Of a DNA stretch of 64,000 bases, positions 38,694-47,862 are shown in pieces. The DNA comes from Phycicoccus sp. Root101. Lineage in GTDB: Bacteria; Actinomycetota; Actinomycetes; Actinomycetales; Dermatophilaceae. Numbering within the stretch: position 1 is the stretch's first letter; the number at the start of each line of letters is the position of its first letter. The notes under the pieces are model-generated. The model saw only the letters and a list, made by a program, of their open reading frames with translations. It was not told the DNA's origin and ran no database searches. The stretch covers positions 160,865 to 224,864 of the forward strand of contig NZ_LMCM01000006.1 of the NCBI RefSeq assembly GCF_001426245.1. Direction: 5' to 3'. The position numbers and the translations under genes are program-made.

Positions 38694-39997
38694 TGACCGC
38701 CCCCGCCTACCCGCTCACCCTCGACCTGACCGGCCGGCGGGTCGTGGTCGTGGGCGGCGGTCCCGTGGCGGCTCGTCGAGCGCGCGGGCTGGTCGAGGCG
38801 GGCGGAGCGGTCGAGGTCATCGCCCCCTTCGTCTGCGAGGACCTCCGTGACCTCTTGGAGCGTGTCGAGATCACGTGGCACGAGAGGGAGTTCGTCACCG
38901 GAGACCTCGTCCTGCCCGAACCCGCGTGGCTCGTCCACACCGCGACGGGCGACCGGTCGGTCGACACCCAGGTGTCGCGTGAGGCAGAGGCCGCCCGGGT
39001 CTGGTGCGTGCGGGCGGACGACGCGTCGACGTCGAGCGCCTGGACCCCCGCCGTCGCCCGTGGCACCCACGGCACCGCGAGCGAGGGCCTCACGGTGGCC
39101 GTCACCGCGGGCGCAGACCCCCGACGCGCGGTGGCCGTGCGGGACGCCGTCCTCGCGGCCCTCGACAGCGGCAGCCTCCCCGTCCGGCGCGTGCGTCCCG
39201 CCACCGGAGGCGGCGATGTCCTGCCGGGCGGCGACGCTGTCCAGGCGGGCCGCGTGGCCCTCGTCGGCGGTGGCCCCGGCGCCGAGGACCTCATCACCGT
39301 CCGCGGGCGGGCCCTGCTCGCAGCCGCCGACGTCGTGGTCACCGACCGGCTCGGTCCGCGCGGCCTGCTGGCGGCCCTCGGCCAGGACGTGGAGGTCGTC
39401 GACGTCGGCAAGACGCCCGGCAACCACCCGGTCACCCAGGGGCGCATCAACGAGCTGCTGGTGCACCACGCGTCCCTGGGGAAGCGGGTGGTCCGCCTCA
39501 AGGGAGGCGACCCGTTCGTCCTCGGTCGGGGTGGCGAGGAGGCACTGCACTGCATCGAGCACGGCATCCCGGTCGAGGTCGTCCCGGGCGTCACCTCTGC
39601 CGTGTCCGTGCCTGCGGCTGCAGGGATCCCGGTGACGCACCGGGGGATCACGGCGTCGTTCGTCGTCGCCTCCGCCCACGACGGCGCCGACCAGGTCCTC
39701 CGGGCCGCGTCCGACGCGGCGCCGGACGCCACCCTCGTCCTCCTCATGGGGGTGACCCGGCTCGCCTCGACCGCCCGAGCGCTGCTCGACGCGGGACGAC
39801 GCCCCGACACGCCGGTGGCGCTCATCGAGCGGGGCTGGATGCCGGACCAGCGGACCACCGTGACGACGCTCGAGCACGCCGCCGCCGACGCGGAGCGGGC
39901 CGGGGTGAAGGCGCCCGCCGTGGTCGTCGTCGGGGACGTCGTGTCGGTGCGCCAACAGGTCGGCGACCTCGCCGGGGGAGTACCGTCCCGAGGATGA
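38693..39997 (+). CDS. cysG: Siroheme synthase CysG (dehydrogenase plus uroporphyrinogen methyltransferase)
   Basis: 434 residues. N-terminal NAD-binding domain RRVVVVGGGPVAARRARGLVEAGG (precorrin-2 dehydrogenase) and C-terminal SUMT domain GRVALVGGGPGAEDLITVRGRALLAAADVVVTDRL, VVRLKGGDPFVLGRGGEE, VPGVTSAVSVPAAAGIPVTHRG. Makes sirohydrochlorin for the sulfite reductase of the same operon. Ferrochelation may come from the next gene. Both ends overlap neighbours. Confidence 0.93.
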   Translation: MTAPAYPLTLDLTGRRVVVVGGGPVAARRARGLVEAGGAVEVIAPFVCEDLRDLLERVEITWHEREFVTGDLVLPEPAWLVHTATGDRSVDTQVSREAEAARVWCVRADDASTSSAWTPAVARGTHGTASEGLTVAVTAGADPRRAVAVRDAVLAALDSGSLPVRRVRPATGGGDVLPGGDAVQAGRVALVGGGPGAEDLITVRGRALLAAADVVVTDRLGPRGLLAALGQDVEVVDVGKTPGNHPVTQGRINELLVHHASLGKRVVRLKGGDPFVLGRGGEEALHCIEHGIPVEVVPGVTSAVSVPAAAGIPVTHRGITASFVVASAHDGADQVLRAASDAAPDATLVLLMGVTRLASTARALLDAGRRPDTPVALIERGWMPDQRTTVTTLEHAAADAERAGVKAPAVVVVGDVVSVRQQVGDLAGGVPSRG

Positions 39998-40698
39998 GCG
40001 CCGCGCCCGACATCGTCCTGCTCGCGCACGGGTCGCCCGACCCGCGCCACGCCAAGGGCGTCGAGACCCTGGCCGACCACGTGCGCACGCTCGCGCCGGA
40101 CCGGCCGGTCCACACGGCATACCTGGACCACCACGCACCCAGCCCGAGCCAGACCGCCGCGGGGATCGGGAAGCACGCGGTGGTCGTCCCCGTGCTGCTC
40201 ACGCCGGCCTACCACGCGAAGGTCGACGTGCCGGCTGCCGTCAACCAGATGATCGCCGACTCGGGCTCGGAGGTCGGCGTCGCCGCAGCCCTCGGCCCCC
40301 ACCACCTGCTCCTCGACGCCGCGGAGGAGCTCCTCGCGGCGGAGGGCATCGAGCCGGACCCGTCCACCGCCGTCGTCCTGTATGCCGCCGGGTCCAGCGA
40401 CAGTGAAGCCGTCGCCACCGTGGGCCAGACGATCGCGGACCACCCGCGCGAAGGATGGGGTCGCTGGGGCGTGGCCGCCCTCGACGGCGGGGCGACGATG
40501 GAGCAGGTGCTGCGGACCATGCCCGACGAGGTCGAGCGCACCGTTGCCGTCTCGTTCATGGTCGCCGAGGGCATCCTCCGGGACCGGATGGCCCAGCACT
40601 GCGGCCGCGCCGGGGTCTCGATGGTCCCGGGCGCGCTCGCCCAGACGGGGGCCATGGCCCAGCTGGTCCTCGAGCGGGCCGATAACCTGCCCGCGTGA
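39994..40698 (+). CDS. Sirohydrochlorin ferrochelatase (CbiX/SirB family)
   Basis: 234 residues, two-domain CbiX fold: VLLAHGSPDPRHAKGVETL with the metal-binding histidine, VVVPVLLTPAYHAKVDVP with the second, and a C-terminal half ending LAQTGAMAQLVLERAD. Inserts iron into sirohydrochlorin to complete siroheme. Start ATG overlaps cysG (ATGA); its stop overlaps the enoyl-CoA hydratase start. Confidence 0.92.
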   Translation: MSAAPDIVLLAHGSPDPRHAKGVETLADHVRTLAPDRPVHTAYLDHHAPSPSQTAAGIGKHAVVVPVLLTPAYHAKVDVPAAVNQMIADSGSEVGVAAALGPHHLLLDAAEELLAAEGIEPDPSTAVVLYAAGSSDSEAVATVGQTIADHPREGWGRWGVAALDGGATMEQVLRTMPDEVERTVAVSFMVAEGILRDRMAQHCGRAGVSMVPGALAQTGAMAQLVLERADNLPA

Positions 40699-41588
40699 CC
40701 GACCCCTCGACCGAGCCCACCACCGAGCCCTCCACCGAGCCCACCACCGAGCCCTCCACCGACGCCCGGTCCGCCACCGGCGGCGGGAGCTCGACGCGGC
40801 CGCACCCCCACCTGCTCGTCACGCGGGAGGGGCCGGTGCTCACCGTCACCCTCGACAACGAGGCACGCCGCAACGCCCAGCTCCCGTCGCTGTGGCTGGC
40901 CCTGGCCGAGGTGGCCGCCTCGCTGGACCAGGCTGTCCGGGTCGTCGTGCTGGCAGCGCGCGGGCCGTCGTTCTCGGCCGGACTCGACCTGTCCGTGGTG
41001 GCCGGCGACCCGGCGAAGGCTCCTCATGGTGAGCCGGACCTGTTCGAGATCGCCGCCCGCGGAGTGGAGGAGGCGGCCGACGTCATCGCGGGCTTCCAGC
41101 GGGGGTTCACCGCGTGGGCCGAGGCCGACGCCGTCGTCGTGGCGGCGGTCCAGGGCCACGCGATCGGCGCGGGGTTCCAGCTGGCGCTGGCCGCGGACCT
41201 GCGGGTCGTGGCCGACGACGTGCAGCTCGCCATGCGCGAGACGTCCCTGGGACTCGTTCCCGACCTGGGCGGCACACAGCCGCTGGTCTCCCTGGTCGGA
41301 CCGGCGCGCGCCCTGGAGATCTGCGCCACCGGACGGTTCGTCGGGGCCCAGGAGGCCGTGGCGACAGGGCTGGCCAACGTCGCGGTGCCACGGGACGAGC
41401 TCGAGGCGACGACGGCCGACCTGGTGGCTGCCCTGCTCGCGGCTCCTGACGCGTCGCTGCGGGCGCTGAAGCCCCTGCTGCGGTCCGCGGGTCCAGCCGG
41501 CCGCGAGGACCAGCTGCGGTCCGAGCGGGAGACCCAGGCCGTGCTCCTGCGCGGACTCGGAGAGGCACGGGCGGCCGGACGTCGCTGA
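40695..41588 (+). CDS. Enoyl-CoA hydratase/isomerase family protein
   Basis: 297 residues. Crotonase core from about residue 40: VLTVTLDNEARRNAQLPSLW, ARGPSFSAGLDLSVVAG, VQGHAIGAGFQLALAADLRVVADD (oxyanion loop) and MRETSLGLVPDLGGTQPLVSLVG. The first ~25 residues are a TEPT/TEPS repeat, encoded by alternating 12-bp units. GTG start overlaps the SirB stop, so it is coupled to the siroheme/sulfate operon, an odd place for a CoA enzyme. No sulfur link is evident. Confidence 0.9.
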   Translation: MTDPSTEPTTEPSTEPTTEPSTDARSATGGGSSTRPHPHLLVTREGPVLTVTLDNEARRNAQLPSLWLALAEVAASLDQAVRVVVLAARGPSFSAGLDLSVVAGDPAKAPHGEPDLFEIAARGVEEAADVIAGFQRGFTAWAEADAVVVAAVQGHAIGAGFQLALAADLRVVADDVQLAMRETSLGLVPDLGGTQPLVSLVGPARALEICATGRFVGAQEAVATGLANVAVPRDELEATTADLVAALLAAPDASLRALKPLLRSAGPAGREDQLRSERETQAVLLRGLGEARAAGRR

Positions 41589-41705
41589 CCCGGCACGGAC
41601 ACCGCCGGCCGAGTCCGATGAGGCCACTGTCGGTGCTCGCCGTCATGCTGGGGAATGCCGCTGTGGGCGCAGGACGTTCCACGGCGTGACTGCAAGGAGA
41701 ACATC

Positions 41706-43583
41706 GTGAGCATGTCCGGCTGGAGCGCCATGCGCTCCCTCACCCGGGACGGCTCGGTCAAGGACCGCAAGCTGGCCCCCGGGACCGCACGACGGGTGCT
41801 TGGCTACGCCACGCCCTTCAAGCGGCAGATCCTGCTGTTCCTCGTGCTCGTCGTCATCAGTGCAGCGCTCGTCGTCGCGACGCCGTTGCTGCTCAAGGAC
41901 CTCATCGACAACGGCATCACACCGCGCAACCGGAGCGTCGTCATCGAGCTCGCACTCGTCGTCGCGGCGCTGTCCGTGGCCGACGCCGTCCTCACGCTGG
42001 TGCAGCGCTGGTACTCCAGCCGGATCGGCGAGGGCCTGATCTACGAGCTGCGCACCGAGGTGTTCGCCCACGTGCTGCGGCAGCCGATCGCCTTCTTCAC
42101 CCGCGCCCAGACCGGCGCCCTCGTGACGCGGCTCAACAGCGACGTCATCGGCGCCCAGCAGGCCTTCACGTCGGTGCTGTCCAGCGTCGTGAGCAACGTC
42201 GTCTCGCTCACCCTGATCATCGCGGCGATGGCGTCGCTGTCGTGGCAGCTGACCCTGGCGTCGCTCGCCCTCGTGCCGTTCTTCCTCATCCCCGCAAGGG
42301 TCATGGGGCGCCGGCTCTCCGGCCTCACCCACGCGCAGATGAACCTCAACGCCGACCTCGGGTCGCGCATGACGGAGCGCTTCAACGTGGCGGGCGCGCT
42401 GTTGGTCAAGCTGTTCGGCGATCCCCGCCGCGAGGACCGGGAGTACTCCGGCCAAGCAGCCGACGTGCGCGACATGGGCGTCAAGATCGCCCTCAACCGC
42501 AGCGTGTTCTTCGTCGCCCTGACCCTCGTCGCGTCGCTGGCGACCGCGATGGTCTACGGCTTCGGCGGCATCATGGCCGTCAACGGCTCGCTGACCGTCG
42601 GCACGCTGCTGGCGCTCACGGCCCTGCTCGGCCGCCTGTACGGACCGCTGACCTCGCTGTCCAACGTGCGGGTCGACGTGATGACCGCGCTCGTCTCGTT
42701 CGAGCGGGTCTTCGAGGTGCTCGACCTCAAGCCCCTCGTCACCGAGCGCGCCGACGCCAGGCCGATCCCGGCCGGGCCGGTGCGTGTGGAGGTCGACGAC
42801 GTCGCGTTCCGCTACCCGTCGGCCGACGAGGTGTCCCTCGCCTCGCTGGAGAGCGTCGCCGCGGGCGACCGCAAGGGGTCGGGCCTGGTGCTGCGCGACG
42901 TCGCCTTCGAGGTCGAGCCCGGACAGCTCGTGGCCCTGGTCGGCCCCTCCGGCGCCGGGAAGTCCACCATCACCTCCCTCCTCGCTCGCCTGTACGACCC
43001 GAGCGCCGGCGCCGTCCGGATCAACGGGCTCGACCTGCGTCAGGCCACCACCGCCTCCTTGTCGGCCACGGTGGGCATGGTGACGCAGGAGGCCCACCTC
43101 TTCCACGACACCATCCGGGCCAACCTCGCGTATGCCGCCCCGGACGCCACCGACGAGCAGGTCGTCGCGGCGTTGAAGGCGGCCCAGGTCTGGTCCCTCG
43201 TCAGTGCCCTGCCCGAGGGCCTCGACACCGTGGTCGGCGACCGCGGGCACCGGCTCTCCGGTGGGGAGAAGCAGCGCCTGGCGCTCGCCCGGCTGCTGCT
43301 CAAGAGCCCCGGCCTCATCGTCCTCGACGAGGCCACGGCGCACCTCGACAGCGAGTCCGAGGCAGCCGTCCAGCGTGCCCTCGACACCGCGCTGCGGGGC
43401 CGCACCGCCGTGGTCATCGCCCACCGCCTCTCGACCGTGCGCGGAGCCGACCAGATCCTCGTGGTGGACGGGGGCCGCATCGTCGAACGCGGCACCCACC
43501 GTGAGCTGATGACGCGTGGTGGTGTCTACAGCGACCTGTACACGACGCAGTTCGCCGACCAGGAGAGCGACGTCCCCGCCTGA
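41706..43583 (+). CDS. ABC exporter (half-transporter, membrane plus ATPase)
   Basis: 625 residues. Six membrane helices (about 30-320), then an ATPase with Walker A GPSGAGKST, signature LSGGEKQR, Walker B LIVLDEATAHLD and the switch AHRLSTVRGAD. GTG 41706 chosen because AAGGAGA lies 5 bases upstream. MsbA/LmrA-like homodimer architecture; substrate unknown. Followed by a strong terminator. Confidence 0.94.
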   Translation: MSMSGWSAMRSLTRDGSVKDRKLAPGTARRVLGYATPFKRQILLFLVLVVISAALVVATPLLLKDLIDNGITPRNRSVVIELALVVAALSVADAVLTLVQRWYSSRIGEGLIYELRTEVFAHVLRQPIAFFTRAQTGALVTRLNSDVIGAQQAFTSVLSSVVSNVVSLTLIIAAMASLSWQLTLASLALVPFFLIPARVMGRRLSGLTHAQMNLNADLGSRMTERFNVAGALLVKLFGDPRREDREYSGQAADVRDMGVKIALNRSVFFVALTLVASLATAMVYGFGGIMAVNGSLTVGTLLALTALLGRLYGPLTSLSNVRVDVMTALVSFERVFEVLDLKPLVTERADARPIPAGPVRVEVDDVAFRYPSADEVSLASLESVAAGDRKGSGLVLRDVAFEVEPGQLVALVGPSGAGKSTITSLLARLYDPSAGAVRINGLDLRQATTASLSATVGMVTQEAHLFHDTIRANLAYAAPDATDEQVVAALKAAQVWSLVSALPEGLDTVVGDRGHRLSGGEKQRLALARLLLKSPGLIVLDEATAHLDSESEAAVQRALDTALRGRTAVVIAHRLSTVRGADQILVVDGGRIVERGTHRELMTRGGVYSDLYTTQFADQESDVPA

Positions 43584-43636
43584 GCCGACCGGCGTGGCCG
43601 GCGACCGGGAGCCCCGGGCGCATCCGCGCCCGCTGC

Positions 43637-43661
43637 AGGAGGACGGCTCAGCCGTCCTCCT
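43637..43661. terminator. Bidirectional terminator whose loop is the SURF1 stop codon
   Basis: AGGAGGACGGC-TCA-GCCGTCCTCCT: a perfect 11-bp stem, loop TCA. The TCA is the reverse complement of the SURF1 stop. It serves the convergent ABC exporter as well. A 3-base loop is tight; the outer pairs could open. Confidence 0.7.
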
Positions 43662-44469
43662 CGTCCCAGATCCGTGTCCTCTTCTGGCGGGGCCTCGGAG
43701 GGGCGGACCCTGACGCGTGCGCGTCGACCAGGGCCTGCTCGTCGAGCCCGTCGCGGTACTCGCGCCGGATGCCGAACCACACCAGCACGAACCCGCCGAC
43801 CATGGCCATCCACCACTGGAAGGCGTACGCCTGGTGCGGTCCCAGCCCGGTGTCCGGCGCCTCGAGCGCGGTCGGTCGCGGGGGAGCGCTGCCGTCGGCA
43901 CGTCGCTCGACCTCGAGGACGACGTAGGCGCCGAGGAGGGGTTCGGCGACCTGCCGCCCGGCCTCGGCCAGGTTGATGCTGGCCACCTGGCCGGCAGGAG
44001 GGGTCCGGCCCAACGACGGCTCCGACTGGCGCAGCCACCCGGTCAGGGTGACCTCGTCGGCGGGGGCAGCGGGGAACGTCGGGAGCGACTCGGCCGTCTT
44101 GGCGTTCTGCACCCAGCCGCGGTCGACGAGCACGGTCTTGCCGCTGTCCGTCGTGAACGGCACGAGCACCTCGTACCCGTAGGTGCCCTCGTACGGCCGG
44201 TTGCGGACCAGCAGCGTCTGGTCCGCGGCATACCGACCGGTGGCGGTGACCCGGGTCCAGTCCTCGGACAACGGCATCGGTGCGGCGCCCAGGACGTCCG
44301 TGAGCTGTCGGGGCTGGGCCTTGTAGTGCGAGTTGATGCGATCGGCCTTGGCGGCCTTGCCCTCGTACCGGTGCCACTGCCACTGCCCGAGGAAGAACGC
44401 GGCGACGGCAAAGACGAGGGCCGCGGTGAGGGCCCCCAGCCAACGCCGCGAAATGAGCACCCTGAGCAC
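43648..44469 (-). CDS. SURF1-family cytochrome oxidase biogenesis protein
   Basis: 273 residues: N-terminal membrane helix with FFLGQWQWHRYEGKA, WTRVTATGRYAADQTLLVRNRPYEGTYGYEVLVPF, VLVDRGWVQN and C-terminal helix HQAYAFQWWMAMVGGFVLVWFGIRREYR. This is the SURF1/Shy1 layout. It helps place heme a into cytochrome c oxidase, consistent with ctaA/ctaB in the window. Divergent from moaA with 32 bases between starts. Confidence 0.92.
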   Translation of the reverse strand: MLRVLISRRWLGALTAALVFAVAAFFLGQWQWHRYEGKAAKADRINSHYKAQPRQLTDVLGAAPMPLSEDWTRVTATGRYAADQTLLVRNRPYEGTYGYEVLVPFTTDSGKTVLVDRGWVQNAKTAESLPTFPAAPADEVTLTGWLRQSEPSLGRTPPAGQVASINLAEAGRQVAEPLLGAYVVLEVERRADGSAPPRPTALEAPDTGLGPHQAYAFQWWMAMVGGFVLVWFGIRREYRDGLDEQALVDAHASGSAPPRPRQKRTRIWDEEDG

Positions 44470-44488
44470 TTCATCACGGTACCCGGCT

Positions 44489-44494
44489 TAGGCT
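44489..44494 (+). promoter_or_regulatory. -10 element of moaA (leaderless geometry)
   Basis: TAGGCT ends 7 bases before the moaA ATG. Confidence 0.5.
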
Positions 44495-44501
44495 GGGGGG
44501 T

Positions 44502-45548
44502 ATGACCGGCCTCCCCTTCCCGACCGTGCGCGGTGCCACGCCTGCGCCCGAGGGCCTGGTGGGCCTTCCCGACCGCTACGGACGGGTGGCCCGGGACCTG
44601 CGGGTCTCGGTCACCGACCGGTGCAACCTGCGCTGCCGCTACTGCATGCCGGCCGAGGGCCTGCCGTGGCTGGCCAAGCCCGAGATGCTCTCCGACGACG
44701 AGCTCGTGCGGGTCGTCGGGGTGTTCGTGGGACTGGGGATCCGCCAGGTCCGCCTCACCGGCGGTGAGCCGATGCTGCGCCGGTCGCTGGTCGACGTGGT
44801 GCGACGCATCGCCGCCCTCCAGCCGCGACCCCGGATCGCCATGACCACCAACGGGATCGGCCTGGACCGGCTGGCCCAGCCGTTGGCCGACGCCGGGCTC
44901 GACCGGGTCAACGTCAGCCTCGACACGATCGACCCCAAGGAGTTCGCCGACCTCACCCGTCGCGACCGCCTGCACGACGTCGAAGCAGGCCTCAAGGCCG
45001 CGGCCACCGCCGGCCTGGTGCCGGTCAAGGTCAACGCCGTCGCCATGCGCGGCATCAACGACGACTCGGTCGCCGACCTGCTCCAGTGGTGCCTCGACCG
45101 CGGCTACGAGCTGCGCTTCATCGAGCAGATGCCGCTCGACGCCCAGCACGGCTGGGACGCCTCGACGATGGTCTCCTCGCAGGAGCTGCACGAGCACCTC
45201 CGGGAGCGGTTCACCCTGACGCCGCTGCCGCAGGCCGACCGGGGCAGCGCGCCGGCGGAGCGGTTCCTCGTCAACGGCGGTCCGCAGACGGTGGGCATCA
45301 TCGCCAGCGTCACCGACCCGTTCTGCGCCGCCTGCGACCGCACCCGGCTCACCGCCGACGGCCAGGTCCGCAACTGCCTGTTCTCCCAGGCCGAGACCGA
45401 CCTGCGCGGGCCCCTGCGCGACGGCGCCACCGACGAGGACCTGGCCCGGCTCATCCAGGGCGAGATGTGGCGCAAGGAGCCGGGGCACGGGATCGGGTCG
45501 GAGGGCTTCGTCCAGCCCGACCGCCCGATGTCCGCCATCGGCGGCTGA
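44502..45548 (+). CDS. moaA: GTP 3',8-cyclase MoaA
   Basis: 348 residues, radical SAM. First cluster motif DRCNLRCRYCMP, GGEP, and second cluster cysteines FCAACDRTRLTADGQVRNCLF. C-terminal GG, needed for activity, is present (MSAIGG). First step of molybdenum cofactor synthesis. ATG start follows TAGGCT by 7 bases, so the message is likely leaderless. No other moa gene is in the window. Confidence 0.97.
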   Translation: MTGLPFPTVRGATPAPEGLVGLPDRYGRVARDLRVSVTDRCNLRCRYCMPAEGLPWLAKPEMLSDDELVRVVGVFVGLGIRQVRLTGGEPMLRRSLVDVVRRIAALQPRPRIAMTTNGIGLDRLAQPLADAGLDRVNVSLDTIDPKEFADLTRRDRLHDVEAGLKAAATAGLVPVKVNAVAMRGINDDSVADLLQWCLDRGYELRFIEQMPLDAQHGWDASTMVSSQELHEHLRERFTLTPLPQADRGSAPAERFLVNGGPQTVGIIASVTDPFCAACDRTRLTADGQVRNCLFSQAETDLRGPLRDGATDEDLARLIQGEMWRKEPGHGIGSEGFVQPDRPMSAIGG

Positions 45549-45605
45549 CGGGCCACCAGCGAGAGGTGGGGCGCGGGGCCGGCCGGCCCTGTCGCCATAC
45601 CGACC

Positions 45606-45656
45606 GGTCGTTCGGCCCGCGGTCGCTCGGCCGGCGGTCGCTCAGCCCGCGGTCGC
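45606..45656. repeat. 15-bp tandem repeat covering the stop codon of a small gene
   Basis: Three units of GGTCGNTCGGCCNGC with small changes (45606, 45621, 45636) and a partial fourth. The stop codon TGA of the minus-strand small protein (complement of 45642-45644) lies in the third unit, together with its last codons. Copies may alter the C-terminus. Confidence 0.75.
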
Positions 45657-45851
45657 GGGGATCGCGTCCGCGGGGACCGTCTCGGCGAGGAAGCCGCGGA
45701 CGGACAGGAACTCCCCGAGCGACGTCCGGTGGTCCTCGCAGGCCAGCCAGACCTTGCGGCGATCGACCGTGTGCAGCTTCGGGTTGTTCCAGAGGTGCGC
45801 CCAGGTCGCGGTCGCACGGCAGCCCTTGGCGCTGCACACCATGCCGTCCAT
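45642..45851 (-). CDS. Small Cys-rich protein
   Basis: 69 residues: MVCSAKGCRATATWAHLWNNP, then RRKVWLACEDHRTSLGEFLSVRGFL. C-x4-C and C-x2-H fit a small zinc site. A conserved actinobacterial small protein, in some genomes mislabelled acetone carboxylase; I know no function. Start overlaps the DUF3099 stop by one base (TGATG), so the two are coupled. Its C-terminus runs into the tandem repeat. Confidence 0.75.
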   Translation of the reverse strand: MDGMVCSAKGCRATATWAHLWNNPKLHTVDRRKVWLACEDHRTSLGEFLSVRGFLAETVPADAIPATAG

Positions 45852-46174
45852 CAGCGGCCGATCTGGGTGGGACCGTCGCCGCGTGGCGTGACCGGTGCCG
45901 AACCCCGCCCCGCACCCCGGGGAGCCACGGCGTTGACCATGACCACGGCGACGTACGGCAGCAGGACGGCAAGAACCGCGAGAGTGCCCCACAGCCACCA
46001 CGGCGCCCCGGAGGTCGCCGTGAGGACGGCGCCGATGAAGCAGACCGTGCGGACCCCCATGGTGAAGAGGTAGCGCCGGATCCGGCCCGCCTGCTCGTCG
46101 GCGATGTTGGCCGGGGCCGACGTCACCGACTGGACGACGGGTTCGTCGGGGCGGTGGCGTCGGGAACGGGGCAC
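45851..46174 (-). CDS. DUF3099 membrane protein
   Basis: 107 residues: VVQSVTSAPANIADEQAGRIRRYLFTMGVRTVCFIGAVL, two membrane helices (second WWLWGTLAVLAVLLPYVAVVMVN), then a Gly/Pro-rich tail. Matches the DUF3099 pattern. GTG start 6 bases after TATCGT (complement of 46181-46186), leaderless geometry. Divergent from fabG. Function unknown. Confidence 0.87.
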   Translation of the reverse strand: MPRSRRHRPDEPVVQSVTSAPANIADEQAGRIRRYLFTMGVRTVCFIGAVLTATSGAPWWLWGTLAVLAVLLPYVAVVMVNAVAPRGAGRGSAPVTPRGDGPTQIGR

Positions 46175-46187
46175 GTGTCCACGATAA

Positions 46188-46982
<795 letters not shown>

Positions 46983-47060
46983 CCCCGGTGGCGAGCAGGG
47001 ACCGCCGGTCCCGACCGTCACCGCACCACCCCTGACCCCACCAGATCGGAGTACCCGCCC

Positions 47061-47819
47061 ATGCTGCTCGAGGGTAAGAAGCTGCTCATCACCGGTGTCC
47101 TCATGGACTCCTCGATCGCCTTCCACGTGGCGAAGATCGCCCAGGAGCAGGGTGCGGAGGTCGTGCTGACGTCGTTCGGCCGCACCTTCAAGATCACCCA
47201 GACGATCGCCAAGCGCCTGCCGACCACGCCCCCCGTGGTCGAGCTCGACGTCACCGACCAAGAGCACCTCGACACCCTCGCCGAGCGGCTGGGCGAGCAT
47301 GTCGACCACCTCGACGGGGTCCTGCACTCGATCGGGTTCGCGCCGCAGGGGGCGTTCAACTTCCTGGAGGGCACCTTCGAGGACGTGTCGACGGCCATCC
47401 ACGCCTCGGCCTACTCGTTGAAGTCGCTCGGCGTGGCCACGCTGCCGCTCATGAAGGACGGCGGCAGCATCGTCGGCCTCACCTTCGACGCGAAGTTCGC
47501 CTGGCCGGTCTACGACTGGATGGGCGTCGCCAAGGCGGCCTTCGAGTCGACCAACCGCTACCTGGCCCGCGACCTCGGCCCCAAGGGCGTCCGCTGCAAC
47601 CTCGTGGCCGCCGGTCCGATCCGGACCACCGCCGCCAAGTCCATCCCGGGGTTCGCGACGTTCGAGGAGACGTGGAACACCCGCGCCCCGCTCGGGTGGG
47701 ACGTCAACGACGCCGTGCCGGCGGCCCAGGCCTGCGCCGCGCTCCTGTCGGACTGGTTCCCGGCGACGACGGGCGAGATCGTCCACGTCGACGGCGGCGT
47801 CCACGCGATGGGTCAGTGA
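47061..47819 (+). CDS. inhA: Enoyl-ACP reductase (InhA/FabI type)
   Basis: 252 residues, SDR fold of the enoyl reductases: LLEGKKLLITGVLMDSSIAFHVAKIAQEQGAEVVLTS, LHSIGFAP, and the Tyr-x6-Lys pair in VYDWMGVAKAAFES with CNLVAAGPIRTTAAKSIPGF. Target family of isoniazid and triclosan. Last reductive step of fatty-acid elongation. The fabG-inhA order is the mycobacterial one. Confidence 0.95.
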   Translation: MLLEGKKLLITGVLMDSSIAFHVAKIAQEQGAEVVLTSFGRTFKITQTIAKRLPTTPPVVELDVTDQEHLDTLAERLGEHVDHLDGVLHSIGFAPQGAFNFLEGTFEDVSTAIHASAYSLKSLGVATLPLMKDGGSIVGLTFDAKFAWPVYDWMGVAKAAFESTNRYLARDLGPKGVRCNLVAAGPIRTTAAKSIPGFATFEETWNTRAPLGWDVNDAVPAAQACAALLSDWFPATTGEIVHVDGGVHAMGQ

Positions 47820-47850
47820 CGCCCGTTCTGCCGTGGTGGTGAGCCGCTAC

Positions 47851-47856
47851 TAGGCT
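47851..47856 (+). promoter_or_regulatory. -10 element of the Mur-ligase/TPR gene (leaderless geometry)
   Basis: TAGGCT ends 6 bases before ATG 47863. Confidence 0.5.
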
Positions 47857-47862
47857 CGCCGC

